This document shows positions 1 through 9,139 of a DNA stretch of 64,000 nt, one piece after another. The stretch is taken from contig NZ_LGDV01000189.1 of the NCBI RefSeq assembly GCF_001280015.1, forward strand, positions 121,600 through 185,599. Reading direction: 5' to 3'. Under the pieces are notes generated by a model. That model worked only from the letters and a program-made list of their open reading frames with translations. It did no database searches and was not told the DNA's origin. The stretch is from Streptomyces sp. MMG1121. Its GTDB lineage: Bacteria; Actinomycetota; Actinomycetes; Streptomycetales; Streptomycetaceae. The position numbers and the translations under genes were made by a program. Position 1 is the first letter of the stretch; each line of letters begins with the position of its first letter.

Positions 1-2
1 AA

Positions 3-2021
3 CTCAACCGGGAGAGCGTCGACCTCGCCGAAGTCCCCAAGGACGTCCAGCGCACCTTCGTCGCGGCCGAGAACAAGAGCTTCTACCAGGACTCCGGTGT
101 CGACCTGAAGGGCACCGCCCGCGGTCTGCTCAACACCGCCATGGGACGCGGTACGCAGGGCGGTTCGACGATCACCCAGCAGTACGTCAAGAACTACTAC
201 CTGGACCAGAACCAGACCGTCACGCGCAAGCTGAAGGAACTGGTCATCTCGCTGAAGCTGGACCGCCAGAAGTCCAAGGACTACATCCTCGCGGGCTACA
301 TCAACACCAGCTACTACGGCCGCGGCGCCTACGGCATCCAGGCCGCCGCCCAGGCGTACTACCACAAGGACGCCAAGAACCTCACGGTCCAGGAGGGCGC
401 CTACCTCGCGGCGCTCCTCCAGGCGCCGAACCAGTACGACTGGAGCCTCGCGACCGACACGGGCAAGAAGCTGGCGCAGGCCCGCTGGAACTACGTCCTG
501 GACAACATGGTCAAGCAGCACTGGCTGGACGCGGGCAAGCGCCAGGCCATGCACTTCCCGGTGCCGAAGGGGCCCAAGGCGGCGCCCGGTATGAAGGGGC
601 AGACCGGCTACCTGGTGGACGCGGCCAACGCGGCGCTGTACAAGCAGCTCGTGTCCCAGGGCGACGCCGCCACCGTCGGTGACGCCGAGGCGCTGGTGAA
701 GAAGGGCGGCTGGACCGTCACCCTCAACATCGACAAGAAGAAGCAGAGCCGGCTGGAGCAGGCCGTCAAGGAACAGCTGACCAGCAAGCTGAACGCGAAG
801 GCGCGTTCCGTCGACGCCGACGTCCAGCCCGGTGCCGTGTCCGTCGACCCGACGACCGGCAAGGTCCTCGCCATGTACGGCGGCACGGACTACTTCAAGC
901 ACTACACCAACAACGCCACCCGCCGTGACTACCAGCCCGCCTCCACCTTCAAACCGGTGATCCTCGCCGCCGCCCTGGACGGGGGCGCCACGACGCAGGA
1001 CGGCCGGGTCATCACGGCGAACACGATCTACGACGGCACGAGCGGCCGGCAGGCCGTGGACCACGGCTCCAAGGTCGGCTTCGGCCCGCCCAACGAGGAC
1101 GACCACGACTACGGCAACATCACCGTCCAGACGGCGATGAACCAGTCCGTCAACTCCGTCTTCGCGCAGATGGGCGTCGACGTGGGCATGGACAAGGTGA
1201 TGGCCACGGCCGGCAAGCTCGGCATGGACACCAAGGGCATGGAGGCGGTCCCCGCGCAGACGCTGGGCTCCATGGGCGCGAGCCCGCTGGAGATGGCCGG
1301 CATCTACGCGACCCTCGACAACCACGGCAAGAAGGTCACCCCGACGATCATCAAGTCGGCCGAGCACAAGGACCGCACCGTCAACCTCCCGGACCCCGTC
1401 GGCGGCCAGGTGATCAGCCGGCAGGCCGCCGACACCGTCACCTCGGTGCTCACCGGCGTGGTCGACGACGGTACGGCCAGCCAGTCGGTGGCGGACAACC
1501 CGGCGCGCGACGGCCAGCAGGTCGCCGGCAAGACGGGTACGTCCGACAACAACAAGTCGGCCTGGTTCACCGGCTACACGCCCGGCCTGGTCACCTCGGT
1601 CGGCCTGTTCGGCGAGGACCACAAGTCCCACGCCCAGGTCCCGCTGACGGGCGCCACGGGCCTCATCCCGGGCAGCGGGCGGGTCGCCGGTGGTGGCTAC
1701 CCGGCGAAGATCTGGGCCGCGTACACCTTCGACGCGATGGGCGACGTCAGCAAGTTCGACCTGGACACCACGCAGGGCGCGGCGGTCCAGCCGTCCTACA
1801 CGCCGACGGTCCCCTCGACGCCGTCCAACACGCCGTCGCAGAGCCCGAGCAGCAAGCCGCCGACGTCCACGCCCCCGTCGCACACGCCGTCGCACACGCC
1901 GACCCAGTCGCCCACGCAGTCCCCGACCCAGTCGCCCACGCAGTCGCCGACGCAGACACCGACGGACGGCATCACGGACAATCCGCTCGATCCGGGCGGC
2001 GACCGTAACTTCGGCCAGTAG
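3..2021 (+). CDS. Bifunctional penicillin-binding protein (transglycosylase/transpeptidase), 5'-truncated by window edge
   Basis: Class A PBP that polymerises and cross-links peptidoglycan outside the membrane. The reading frame is already open at base 3, so the start and the membrane anchor lie upstream of the window. The glycosyltransferase (GT51) domain comes first, with AAENKSFYQDSG and the GSTITQQYVKNYYL motif, then the RKLKELVISLKLD and SYYGRGAYGIQAAA motifs. The transpeptidase domain follows with all three catalytic motifs: PASTFKP (active Ser and Lys), NQSVNSV (SxN) and AGKTGTSD (KTG). The last 80 or so residues are a Ser/Thr/Pro tail ending in SPTQ repeats, which is common in Streptomyces PBPs and probably spans the wall. 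A strong terminator follows the stop codon. The family is certain; which paralogue is not. Confidence 0.95.
   Translation, partial: LNRESVDLAEVPKDVQRTFVAAENKSFYQDSGVDLKGTARGLLNTAMGRGTQGGSTITQQYVKNYYLDQNQTVTRKLKELVISLKLDRQKSKDYILAGYINTSYYGRGAYGIQAAAQAYYHKDAKNLTVQEGAYLAALLQAPNQYDWSLATDTGKKLAQARWNYVLDNMVKQHWLDAGKRQAMHFPVPKGPKAAPGMKGQTGYLVDAANAALYKQLVSQGDAATVGDAEALVKKGGWTVTLNIDKKKQSRLEQAVKEQLTSKLNAKARSVDADVQPGAVSVDPTTGKVLAMYGGTDYFKHYTNNATRRDYQPASTFKPVILAAALDGGATTQDGRVITANTIYDGTSGRQAVDHGSKVGFGPPNEDDHDYGNITVQTAMNQSVNSVFAQMGVDVGMDKVMATAGKLGMDTKGMEAVPAQTLGSMGASPLEMAGIYATLDNHGKKVTPTIIKSAEHKDRTVNLPDPVGGQVISRQAADTVTSVLTGVVDDGTASQSVADNPARDGQQVAGKTGTSDNNKSAWFTGYTPGLVTSVGLFGEDHKSHAQVPLTGATGLIPGSGRVAGGGYPAKIWAAYTFDAMGDVSKFDLDTTQGAAVQPSYTPTVPSTPSNTPSQSPSSKPPTSTPPSHTPSHTPTQSPTQSPTQSPTQSPTQTPTDGITDNPLDPGGDRNFGQ
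1900..1962 (+). repeat. 12-bp tandem repeat coding for SPTQ units
   Basis: Near-identical units of the form cagtcgcccacg encode repeated Ser-Pro-Thr-Gln at the end of the PBP. In-frame 12-bp units can expand or contract by slippage without breaking the gene. Confidence 0.8.
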
Positions 2022-2031
2022 CAGCGCACAT

Positions 2032-2068
2032 GCGAAGGGCGCCCGGGGACTCCCCGGGCGCCCTTCGC
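2032..2068. terminator. Bidirectional hairpin terminator between PBP and phosphatase genes
   Basis: Perfect 17-bp stem (gcgaagggcgcccgggg and its complement) around a 3-nt loop, between two convergent genes. There is no U tract, as is usual in Streptomyces. Confidence 0.85.
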
Positions 2069-2081
2069 ACACCGCCGGGCC

Positions 2082-4247
2082 TCAGCCCCGGTTCAGCTCG
2101 AACCAGACCACCTTGCCGGTGCTCAGCCGGGTCGCGCCCCAGCGCCGCGCCAGCTTGTTGACCAGGTACAGGCCGCGCCCGCCCTCGTCCGTGGCCCGGG
2201 CCTGCCGAAGCCGCGGCAGCTGCGGCACGTCGTCGCCGACCTCGCAGCGCAGCACATCGGTGCGCAGCAGCCGGAGTGTCACCGGCCGGGACGCGTACCG
2301 TACGGCGTTCGTCACGACCTCGCTGACCAGCAGCTCCACCGAGTCCGTCAGGTCCTCCAGGTCCCAGCGGGCGAGCGCGCGGCGGGCCAGCCGGCGGGCC
2401 TGGCCCGGCGCGGAGTCCTCCGGCTCCAGCCGCCAGTACGCCACATCGCTCGGCGCGATCCCGTCGAAGCGGGCCGCGAGCAGCGCGATGTCGTCGTCCC
2501 GGTCACCCGGCCCGAGCATGTCCAGCACCTCGTCGCACAGGGCTTCCAGCGGCGGCGGATGGTCCGGGCCGGTCAACTGGGCGGTGGCCGCGAGCTTCTC
2601 CCGCAGCTGCTCTATACCGGTCCACACGTCCCGCAGCCGGGACTCCACCAGGCCGTCGGTGTAGAGCAGCAGCGTGGCCCCGGCGGGCGCGTCCAGCTCG
2701 ACGGCCTCGAAGTCGACCCCGCCGACCCCGATGGGCGCGCCCGGCGGCACCCGCAGCACCTCGGCCCGGCCGCCCAGGTGCAGCAGCACGGGCGGCGGAT
2801 GGCCGGCGTTGGCGATCGTGATGCGGTGCGTGACCGGGTCGTAGACGGCGTACAGACAGGTCGCCATGCGGTCGGTGCCGAGCCGCTGCGCCTGCTCGTC
2901 CAGGTGGTGCAGCACCTCCTGCGGAGGCAGGTCGAGACCGGCCAGGGTCTGCGCGGTCGTGCGCAGCTGGCCCATGATGGCCGCCGACGTCATGGAATGG
3001 CCCATGACGTCACCGACGACCAGCGCGACGCGGCTGCCGGGCAGCGGGATCGCGTCGTACCAGTCGCCGCCGACCCGCGCCGTCTCGGCGGCCGGCAGAT
3101 AGCGCGAGGCCAGCCGCACCCCGGTCGGGCGGGGCAGGGTCTCGGGCAGCATGGTGCGCTGCAGCTCGTCGGCGATGTAGGCCTCCCGGCCGTAGAGCAC
3201 CGCCTTGTCGATGCCGAGCGCGCTGTGGGTGGCCAGCTGGGCCGCGACCAGCAGGTCGTCCGCCTCGAACGCCAGGCGCTCGGGGCGGCGCAGGAACAGG
3301 GCCGCGCCGATCACCCGGCGCCGGCCGCGCAGTGGGGCGAGGATCGCGTGCTGCCCGGACGGCACGAGCGCCTCGCTGCCGTCGCCGAGCAGTTCGGGCA
3401 GCGCGGAGCGGGCGGCGGGCGCGTCGGCGAACACCGGCCGTACCCCGCGCAGCACCTCGTTCAGCGCGCCGCCGGGGCGCACCTCGCACAGCTCGGTGGT
3501 GAGCGAGGACAGATCGGCCAGCGCGCTCGGCTCCGGCTCCGGGTCGAAGGCCGGCGGCAGCAGCACACCGTCGGTGTCCCGCTCCTCCGGTATCCGGTCG
3601 GTACGACGCAGCCGCAGCACCACCGGACCCGTGGGCCGCTCGTCGCCGACCGGCAGCGGGTCGCGCAGATAGACCAGGATCGCGTCCGAGAACGTCGGCA
3701 CGGTGGCCCGGCACAGCCCCATCACGATCTCGTCGAGATCGAGGCCGCGCGCGATGCGCCGGGTGGCCGCGCCCACGAACCTGAGCCGGTCCCCGTCGCG
3801 CCGCATCGGCATCGGCCGGCCCGGCGGCAGTCCGCGGCCGGTACGGCGGTCCTGGCCGCCCTGCGCCCGCTCCTGCTCGGCACCGGGCTGTGGCGGAATG
3901 CCCTCCGGCGCCGGGCGGGGACGGTGCTCCCCCACGTTCGGCTTCGCTCGCGCGGGAGGTGTCCCCATGGGCTCCGCGGCGTCGGACTGGGAGTGCTCGG
4001 GGCCGTTGACTGGGGGCTCCTTCCCCTTGCCGACCGGGGGCTGGGTCCCCTTGCCGTCCTTTCCCTTGCCGCAGGGCGCGGCCGTCCCCGGTCCCGACGG
4101 CGGGCCGTCGGCCCGGGCCTGCACCGGTAAGGCGGGGTTGCCGGGCGACTTCTGGGTACGCAGGAGCGCCCCGCGGGCCTCCGCGGGGTCGGCGCCCTGG
4201 GGGCGCTCGAAGGAGGTGGGCTGCTCCGTCACGCGTGTCGCATCCAT
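2082..4247 (-). CDS. SpoIIE-type PP2C protein phosphatase with GAF and HATPase domains
   Basis: 721-aa cytoplasmic signalling protein. Residues 1-145 are a Pro/Gly/Lys-rich low-complexity region. A GAF-like sensor spans about 160-345. The PP2C/SpoIIE domain (about 365-580) has metal-binding motifs RVGGDWYDA, VGDVMGHS, ANAGHPPPV, LLYTDGLVES and RDDDIALLA. The C-terminal HATPase_c domain, of the anti-sigma kinase type, has LVSEVVTNAVRYAS and DEGGRGLYLV. Such proteins dephosphorylate anti-anti-sigma factors, and the ATPase may add anti-sigma kinase activity. No sigma or anti-anti-sigma gene lies beside it, so its partners are unknown. The start is the ATG at 4247, with only a weak purine-rich site upstream. 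It may be the orthologue of SCO5040 by position. Confidence 0.9.
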   Translation of the reverse strand: MDATRVTEQPTSFERPQGADPAEARGALLRTQKSPGNPALPVQARADGPPSGPGTAAPCGKGKDGKGTQPPVGKGKEPPVNGPEHSQSDAAEPMGTPPARAKPNVGEHRPRPAPEGIPPQPGAEQERAQGGQDRRTGRGLPPGRPMPMRRDGDRLRFVGAATRRIARGLDLDEIVMGLCRATVPTFSDAILVYLRDPLPVGDERPTGPVVLRLRRTDRIPEERDTDGVLLPPAFDPEPEPSALADLSSLTTELCEVRPGGALNEVLRGVRPVFADAPAARSALPELLGDGSEALVPSGQHAILAPLRGRRRVIGAALFLRRPERLAFEADDLLVAAQLATHSALGIDKAVLYGREAYIADELQRTMLPETLPRPTGVRLASRYLPAAETARVGGDWYDAIPLPGSRVALVVGDVMGHSMTSAAIMGQLRTTAQTLAGLDLPPQEVLHHLDEQAQRLGTDRMATCLYAVYDPVTHRITIANAGHPPPVLLHLGGRAEVLRVPPGAPIGVGGVDFEAVELDAPAGATLLLYTDGLVESRLRDVWTGIEQLREKLAATAQLTGPDHPPPLEALCDEVLDMLGPGDRDDDIALLAARFDGIAPSDVAYWRLEPEDSAPGQARRLARRALARWDLEDLTDSVELLVSEVVTNAVRYASRPVTLRLLRTDVLRCEVGDDVPQLPRLRQARATDEGGRGLYLVNKLARRWGATRLSTGKVVWFELNRG

Positions 4248-4501
4248 CCGTCCGGGGCTGCGCGCCGGGCGCGCAGTTGGTCCCGCAGAAATCCCGATAC
4301 CCGCAATACGTGCCCCAGGAACGGAATTCCCGCGTGCTCAGAGGTTCTTCCTGTGTCACCGGCGAGGCCCGGCGGGCCGGCGGTGGTGGTGCCCTGGTGC
4401 CCCTCGCTCACGTCCTGCCGCCCCTCGGTGACGATCGATCAAGCCCGGCGCATGCTCCGGGAGTTGCTCTCACGCGCTCTTGCGCGCCCTTGCGGAGGAC
4501 G

Positions 4502-4532
4502 ATCCTACGTTTATTGCCCGGGGGCGCATCAA
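4502..4532 (-). promoter_or_regulatory. Candidate promoter for the GAF/SpoIIE phosphatase gene
   Basis: Read on the minus strand, TTGATG and TAGGAT are separated by 19 bp, close to the Streptomyces housekeeping consensus. They lie about 255 bp upstream of the phosphatase ATG. The 290-bp gap (4248-4537) holds no convincing gene and would be a long leader. Confidence 0.45.
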
Positions 4533-4537
4533 GGGTC

Positions 4538-5227
4538 TCATGAGGACACGTGCGCGGGCGTACGGTCCCAGTCCCCGGGCAGAGAAGGTACCGCCCAGGA
4601 CGGATCCGGGCGCCAGTGCTGCCAGCCGTCCGAGAACGGCGGCCCCCAGGACTCGATGACCTCGACCGCCTCCCGGCCCGCCGCCCGCACCCGCTCGGCG
4701 GTCGACGCGTCCATCAGCCCGTCCCGCTGGGCCTGCGCGAACTCGTCCTCGTCGCGCCAGTGCCAGCTGCCGTCCGGGTGCACGGAGATGTCCAGGAAGT
4801 AGTCCTCGGAGTCCACCCCGCCCGCCCAACGGACCAGCGGCTGTTCGAGGTTGACGTACCAGTTCTTGAACCGCCAGCCCGGATCCCAGAACAGCCACAC
4901 CGACCAGGGCCGGCCGGGCTGGGCGAGCTTCAGCACGCCCGTGCCGAACCAGTGGTCCCGCTGCACCGTACGCGGCTTGGTGTAGCGGGACTCCAGCGGT
5001 TCGAGATGGACGGGCGTACCGTCGGCCAGGGCCGGCTTCACGCAGTCGGTGCCGGGCGCCAGCCACACGGCGAGCAGGTCCGCGTCGTCGCGTACGACGG
5101 TGACGGGCCGGGCGATGTGGACGTGCTCGCCCGCGTTCTCCCGGTAGCGCCACAGGATCGGGGTCCCGGGGGTCCAGTAACTCGCAGGTCCCGCTGCCGC
5201 GCGTCTCATCGCTCCGCCGTCCGTCAT
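4538..5227 (-). CDS. DUF402 domain protein
   Basis: 229 aa. The DUF402 fold (FomD-like, a phosphate-ester hydrolase or RNA-associated family) is shown by WLFWDPGWRFKNWYVNLEQP and the metal-ligand region EDYFLDISVHPDGSWHWRDE. The ending, FSDGWQHWRPDPSWAVPSLP, is typical of actinobacterial members. The ATG at 5227 was used; an in-frame ATG six codons later (MRRAAAG) is possible. It lies 84 bp downstream of fumC on the same strand. The substrate is unknown. Related proteins dephosphorylate nucleotides or act as a phosphatase in fosfomycin synthesis, but nothing here points to antibiotic synthesis. Confidence 0.82.
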   Translation of the reverse strand: MTDGGAMRRAAAGPASYWTPGTPILWRYRENAGEHVHIARPVTVVRDDADLLAVWLAPGTDCVKPALADGTPVHLEPLESRYTKPRTVQRDHWFGTGVLKLAQPGRPWSVWLFWDPGWRFKNWYVNLEQPLVRWAGGVDSEDYFLDISVHPDGSWHWRDEDEFAQAQRDGLMDASTAERVRAAGREAVEVIESWGPPFSDGWQHWRPDPSWAVPSLPGDWDRTPAHVSS

Positions 5228-5240
5228 GGACAGATATTAG
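5228..5240 (-). promoter_or_regulatory. Possible -10 element (TAATAT) immediately upstream of the DUF402 start
   Basis: On the minus strand TAATAT ends 5 nt before the ATG at 5227, and no Shine-Dalgarno sequence is visible between them. This is the layout of a leaderless transcript. No good -35 was found. Confidence 0.3.
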
Positions 5241-5311
5241 GTGCCGTGGGCACACGACGCTGCGGTGCACGTCACGGTGGTGTGCCGGTGGCCGGAAAGG
5301 TTCGCTCGCGG

Positions 5312-6697
5312 TTACGGGCGCGTCATCCGCAGGACATCCAGCGCCTCGTCGAGCTGTTCCAGGGTCAGGTCGCCGCGCTCGACGTACCCGCTCTCCAGCA
5401 CCACGTCCCGGATCGTCCTCCGTTCGGCGAGGGACTTCTTGGCGACCTTCGCGGCCTCCTCGTAGCCGATGTACTTGTTGAGCGGGGTGACCACGGAGGG
5501 CGACGACTCGGCGTACTCGCGGGCCCGTTCGCGGTCGGCGGTGACGCCGTCGATGGTCCGGTCGGCCAGCAGCCGGGAGACGTTGGCGAGCAGCCGGACC
5601 GACTCCAGGACGTTCTTGGCGATGACCGGGAGCATGACGTTCAGCTCGAAGTTGCCGGCGGCTCCGGCGGTGGTGATGGTGGCGTCGTTGCCGATGACCT
5701 GGGCGGCGACCATCAACACGGCCTCGGGCACGACCGGGTTGACCTTGCCGGGCATGATGGACGACCCGGGCTGGAGGTCGGGCAGCCGGATCTCGGCGAG
5801 TCCGGTCCTGGGTCCCGACGCCATCCAGCGCAGATCGTTGGCGATCTTCGTCAGCCCTACGGCGATGGTCCGCAACTGCCCGCTGATCTCCACGACCCCG
5901 TCCCGGGCCCCCTGCGCCTCGAAGTGGTCGCGGGCCTCGGTGAGCGGCAGCCCGGTGGCCCGGGCGACCTCCTCGATCACGGCGGCGGAGAACCCGGGCG
6001 GGGTGTTGATCCCGGTCCCGACCGCCGTACCGCCGAGCGGCAGCTCGGCCAGCCGCGGCAGGGAGGCCCTCAGCCGCTCGATCCCGTACCGCACCTGGGC
6101 CGCGTACCCGCCGAACTCCTGGCCGAGGGTCACGGGCGTGGCATCCATCAGATGCGTCCGCCCGGACTTCACGACATCGGCGAACTCCTCGGACTTGCGG
6201 GTCAGGGACGCGGCGAGGTGCTCCAGCGCGGGGATCAGGTCGTGGGTGACGGCGCCGGTGGCGGCGATGTGGAGGGACGACGGGAAGACGTCGTTGGACG
6301 ACTGGGAGGCGTTGACGTGGTCGTTGGGGTGCACATCCCGCCCGAGCCGCTCGCCGGCCAGCGTCGCGATGACCTCGTTGGCATTCATGTTGGACGAGGT
6401 CCCGGACCCGGTCTGGAACACGTCCACCGGGAAGTGCTCGTCCCACTGTCCCGCGGCGACCTCCCCGGCCGCCTCCTCGATGGCCTGCGCGACGTCCTTG
6501 TCCAACACCCCGAGCCGGGCGTTCACCTTCGCGGCCGCCGCCTTGATCCGTGCCAGCGCCTCGATGTGCGCCCGCTCGATCCGCTGCCCGGACACCGGAA
6601 AGTTCTCCACGGCCCGCTGCGTCTGCGCCCGCCACTTGGCCTGCGCCGGGACCCGGACCTCGCCCATGGAGTCGTGCTCGATGCGGTATTCGCTCAT
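5312..6697 (-). CDS. fumC: Class II fumarate hydratase
   Basis: 461-aa cytosolic, iron-independent fumarase that interconverts fumarate and L-malate in the TCA cycle. Fumarase/aspartase superfamily motifs are present: [16 protein letters not shown] near residue 95, [33 protein letters not shown] and the signature [15 protein letters not shown]. Full length for the family. The ATG at 6697 starts [17 protein letters not shown], the expected N-terminus. A second, unrelated fumarase (class I, Fe-S) lies about 6.6 kb downstream, so the organism has both types. Confidence 0.97.
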   Translation of the reverse strand: MSEYRIEHDSMGEVRVPAQAKWRAQTQRAVENFPVSGQRIERAHIEALARIKAAAAKVNARLGVLDKDVAQAIEEAAGEVAAGQWDEHFPVDVFQTGSGTSSNMNANEVIATLAGERLGRDVHPNDHVNASQSSNDVFPSSLHIAATGAVTHDLIPALEHLAASLTRKSEEFADVVKSGRTHLMDATPVTLGQEFGGYAAQVRYGIERLRASLPRLAELPLGGTAVGTGINTPPGFSAAVIEEVARATGLPLTEARDHFEAQGARDGVVEISGQLRTIAVGLTKIANDLRWMASGPRTGLAEIRLPDLQPGSSIMPGKVNPVVPEAVLMVAAQVIGNDATITTAGAAGNFELNVMLPVIAKNVLESVRLLANVSRLLADRTIDGVTADRERAREYAESSPSVVTPLNKYIGYEEAAKVAKKSLAERRTIRDVVLESGYVERGDLTLEQLDEALDVLRMTRP

Positions 6698-6777
6698 GTC
6701 CGGTACAGCGGTCCAGGGGGTGGGGTTGTTCCGGGGTTGGGCCGGGTGGGTGGGCGCGTCGTCGGCACACTGTGCCG

Positions 6778-7683
6778 ATGAATTACCTGACGATCGCCCG
6801 GGACCTGGTGCGGAACCGTTTCCCCGGGGCCAGGGCCGCGTTCCTCGCCGGAAGCATCCTGACCGACCGCCGTACGCCCACCTCCGACCTCGACATCGTG
6901 GTGCTGCTCACCGGGCCACCCGCCCCCTTCCGGGAGAGCCTCGTCCACGAGGGCCGGCCGGTGGAGCTGTTCGTGCAGACCGAGGCCGACTGGCGGGGGT
7001 TCGCGGCCCGGGAGAGCGCCGAGCGCAAGTCGCCGTTGCTGGCCATGTGCGCGGACGGGGTGCTGCTGGCCGACGCGGACGGCCTGGGGGCGGCGTTGCA
7101 GGCCGAGCCACGGGAGCGGCTGGCCGCCGGGCCGCCCGCGGTGCCTGCCGCCGAGCTGGAGGACCGGCGCTACGAGCTGACCGACGCCCTGGACGACTTC
7201 CGCGGCTGCGCCGACCCGCTGGAGCGCACCTATCTGGTGGCCGACCTGCTACGGCGCGCCTCCGAGCTGGCGCTGCTGGCGGGCGGGCACTGGCTGGGCG
7301 GCGGCAAGTGGCTCTCCCGACGCCTGGCCGAGGCCGAGCCCGGTCTGCACAGCCGCCTGACCGGGGGCGCGACCGAGGCGATCACGGGGACGCCCGAGGG
7401 GGCAGACGTGTTCATGAACGCGGTGGGGGAGGCGCTGGCGCTGGCTGGGGGGCCGTTGTGGGCCGGGTACCAGCGGGGGTGGGGGGATGGCGTACGGGGC
7501 CCCGGCCGGCGGACCCGGCCCCTGCCCCCTGACGCGGGGTTCCCGCCGGCCGGCAGGCCCGTGCCGACGGGGCGGCCCCGAAGGCGGTCATGGGGGACGC
7601 GGAACCCGGGCGGATCGGAAGCGTTCCGGAAGCGGCAGACGGCTGTCGGCGGAAGCGGGAGCGGACCTTTGCTGGGGGAGTGA
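6778..7683 (+). CDS. Nucleotidyltransferase-domain protein
   Basis: 301 aa, starting at the ATG at 6778 ([15 protein letters not shown]). The polymerase-beta-like nucleotidyltransferase signature is clear near residues 18-40: [20 protein letters not shown], that is G-S followed by D-x-D metal ligands. An alpha-helical region follows ([28 protein letters not shown]), resembling the helical domain of aminoglycoside-type or minimal transferases. After about residue 230 the sequence becomes a Gly/Arg/Pro-rich tail with no family support, so the real domain probably ends before it. Divergent from fumC. The stop lies 5 bp from that of the convergent BTAD-macro gene. Substrate unknown. Confidence 0.8.
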   Translation: MNYLTIARDLVRNRFPGARAAFLAGSILTDRRTPTSDLDIVVLLTGPPAPFRESLVHEGRPVELFVQTEADWRGFAARESAERKSPLLAMCADGVLLADADGLGAALQAEPRERLAAGPPAVPAAELEDRRYELTDALDDFRGCADPLERTYLVADLLRRASELALLAGGHWLGGGKWLSRRLAEAEPGLHSRLTGGATEAITGTPEGADVFMNAVGEALALAGGPLWAGYQRGWGDGVRGPGRRTRPLPPDAGFPPAGRPVPTGRPRRRSWGTRNPGGSEAFRKRQTAVGGSGSGPLLGE

Positions 7684-7688
7684 ACAGA

Positions 7689-9077
7689 TCAAGGCACCGT
7701 GGCCGGCGGGGAGGCCGGCCCGCGCTCGTCCACGCCGCGCAGGAACGCCTCGACCGCCGAGAGGTCGGTGCGTTCCAGATCGTCGGCGCGGATGACGATG
7801 CGCAGCTCCGGGGAGACCGCGGGATCCTGCCGGAGGCTCTGGGTGAAGGTCTCCACGATCAGCAGCACGAGCTGGGTGCGGTCCAGTTCGACGATGCGGG
7901 ACAGACCCGCGCCGATCAGCGGTATCGCCACCGGCTTGAACAGCCCGTGCAGGGCCACCGACGGCCACAGCCGCTCCAGGCTCAGACGCAGGTCCGCCGG
8001 GCCGGACCGGGCGCGCAGATCGTTGCCCAGACGGGAGTAGGCCACGGCGAAGACCCGGCGTCGGCCGACGGGCACCGCCACCACCGTACCGATGGGAAAG
8101 CGGGTACGCCGACCGCGCCGTTTCCCCCGGGCGCTCTCCGTGGACAGCGGGGTGAACTCCCCCAGACCGCGCCGCAGCACGGCGTCCAGGAGCCGGTGCC
8201 GGCCCTCGAAGAGACGCTCGACCAGCTGGCCCTGCACGCTCTCCCGGCTGATCACGACATCGTCGGCGAAGGTGTCGAACGTGTCGGAGAACCCCACGAC
8301 CAGATTGGCGTCCGCCTGGTCGAACAGGTCGCCGCGCACCACGACGACGTCCACCCGCAGCCCCCGCAGGGTGTGCCGCAGCAGTTCGGCGCCGTGCCGC
8401 TCGCGCAGCCGGGCGTTCAGGCGGGTGAGGACGGCGGCGGCCTCGGGGTCGTCGGGCCGCTCCAGGACCGTCTGTTCGGCCACCGGCAGAGCGAGGTCGT
8501 AGCGGCCCAGCGCGATGTGACCGCCCACCAGTTCCCGCAGCGCGGTCTCCCGGAGCTGGGCCAGCCGCCGGACCGGCGCGCTCGCGAACTCCTCGTCGTG
8601 CACCTCGGCCAGCGGCCGGCCGCGCCACAGCCGCAGCGCGTCCGCGAGCAGCCGGACGGCCGAGGCAGGTGCCGCGTGCAGCGCGTCGCCGACCAGGCGG
8701 ACGAACTCCGTGCTGTCCAACTCGCCTGCCGCGAGATCCAGTTGATAGGTGCTCTGCGCGCCGCGTGCGGACGGCAGCTGCCCGGTACGGATGATCCGGG
8801 CGCCGTGACCCGGCCCGGCGAGGTCGAACGCACGCCGCAGCTCCAGGATCCGCTTCTGCACCTCGTTGCGGTTGCGCACCTCCTGGCGCGGCAGTTCGAC
8901 GGTCTGCTGCCACACGTCCCGGTACAGCCGGCGCGCGGTCACGGCCTCGCCCTGGGCCGCGACCAGACGGACCAGCAGCCGGGCCGTCAGCGGCGTGAGG
9001 CGTACCGGAGTGCCGTTCACGTCCAGCCGTACGGGGCCCAGGACGCTCACGCGAACGCACGAGGTGCCGGTCTGCAC
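7689..9077 (-). CDS. SARP/BTAD-type regulator fused to a C-terminal macro-like (ThsA_Macro/DUF6430-like) domain
   Basis: 462 aa. The GTG at 9077 is preferred because a GGAGGG lies 8-9 nt upstream; the open frame extends further but without family support. The N-terminus (VRVSVLGPVRLDVNGTPVRL) is the winged-helix DNA-binding domain of AfsR/SARP regulators. A BTAD helical domain follows (about 115-250, RLLADALRLWRGRPLAEVHD). The C-terminal half (about 270-455) is not part of any classical SARP. It has VVVRGDLFDQADANLVVGFSD, then RTRFPIGTVVAVPV, FAVAYSRLGND and IPLIGAGLSRIVELD. This matches, segment by segment, the macro-like domain of the neighbouring divergent gene. It has no membrane segment. 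I infer a transcription factor whose activity answers to the ligand of the macro domain, perhaps a nucleotide signal. The 62-bp intergenic region is its likeliest target. Confidence 0.8.
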   Translation of the reverse strand: MQTGTSCVRVSVLGPVRLDVNGTPVRLTPLTARLLVRLVAAQGEAVTARRLYRDVWQQTVELPRQEVRNRNEVQKRILELRRAFDLAGPGHGARIIRTGQLPSARGAQSTYQLDLAAGELDSTEFVRLVGDALHAAPASAVRLLADALRLWRGRPLAEVHDEEFASAPVRRLAQLRETALRELVGGHIALGRYDLALPVAEQTVLERPDDPEAAAVLTRLNARLRERHGAELLRHTLRGLRVDVVVVRGDLFDQADANLVVGFSDTFDTFADDVVISRESVQGQLVERLFEGRHRLLDAVLRRGLGEFTPLSTESARGKRRGRRTRFPIGTVVAVPVGRRRVFAVAYSRLGNDLRARSGPADLRLSLERLWPSVALHGLFKPVAIPLIGAGLSRIVELDRTQLVLLIVETFTQSLRQDPAVSPELRIVIRADDLERTDLSAVEAFLRGVDERGPASPPATVP

Positions 9078-9139
9078 GCGCTTCGCCCCCTCCGCCGCGT
9101 GACTGTGCGTCAGCGTACCAAGGGGGCCCGGAGGGCAGC

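Noticed and set aside
1690..2664. 324-codon Arg-rich frame over the PBP tail and terminator
   Set aside because: Shadow of the SPTQ repeat and of the phosphatase gene on the other strand; reads through a strong terminator.
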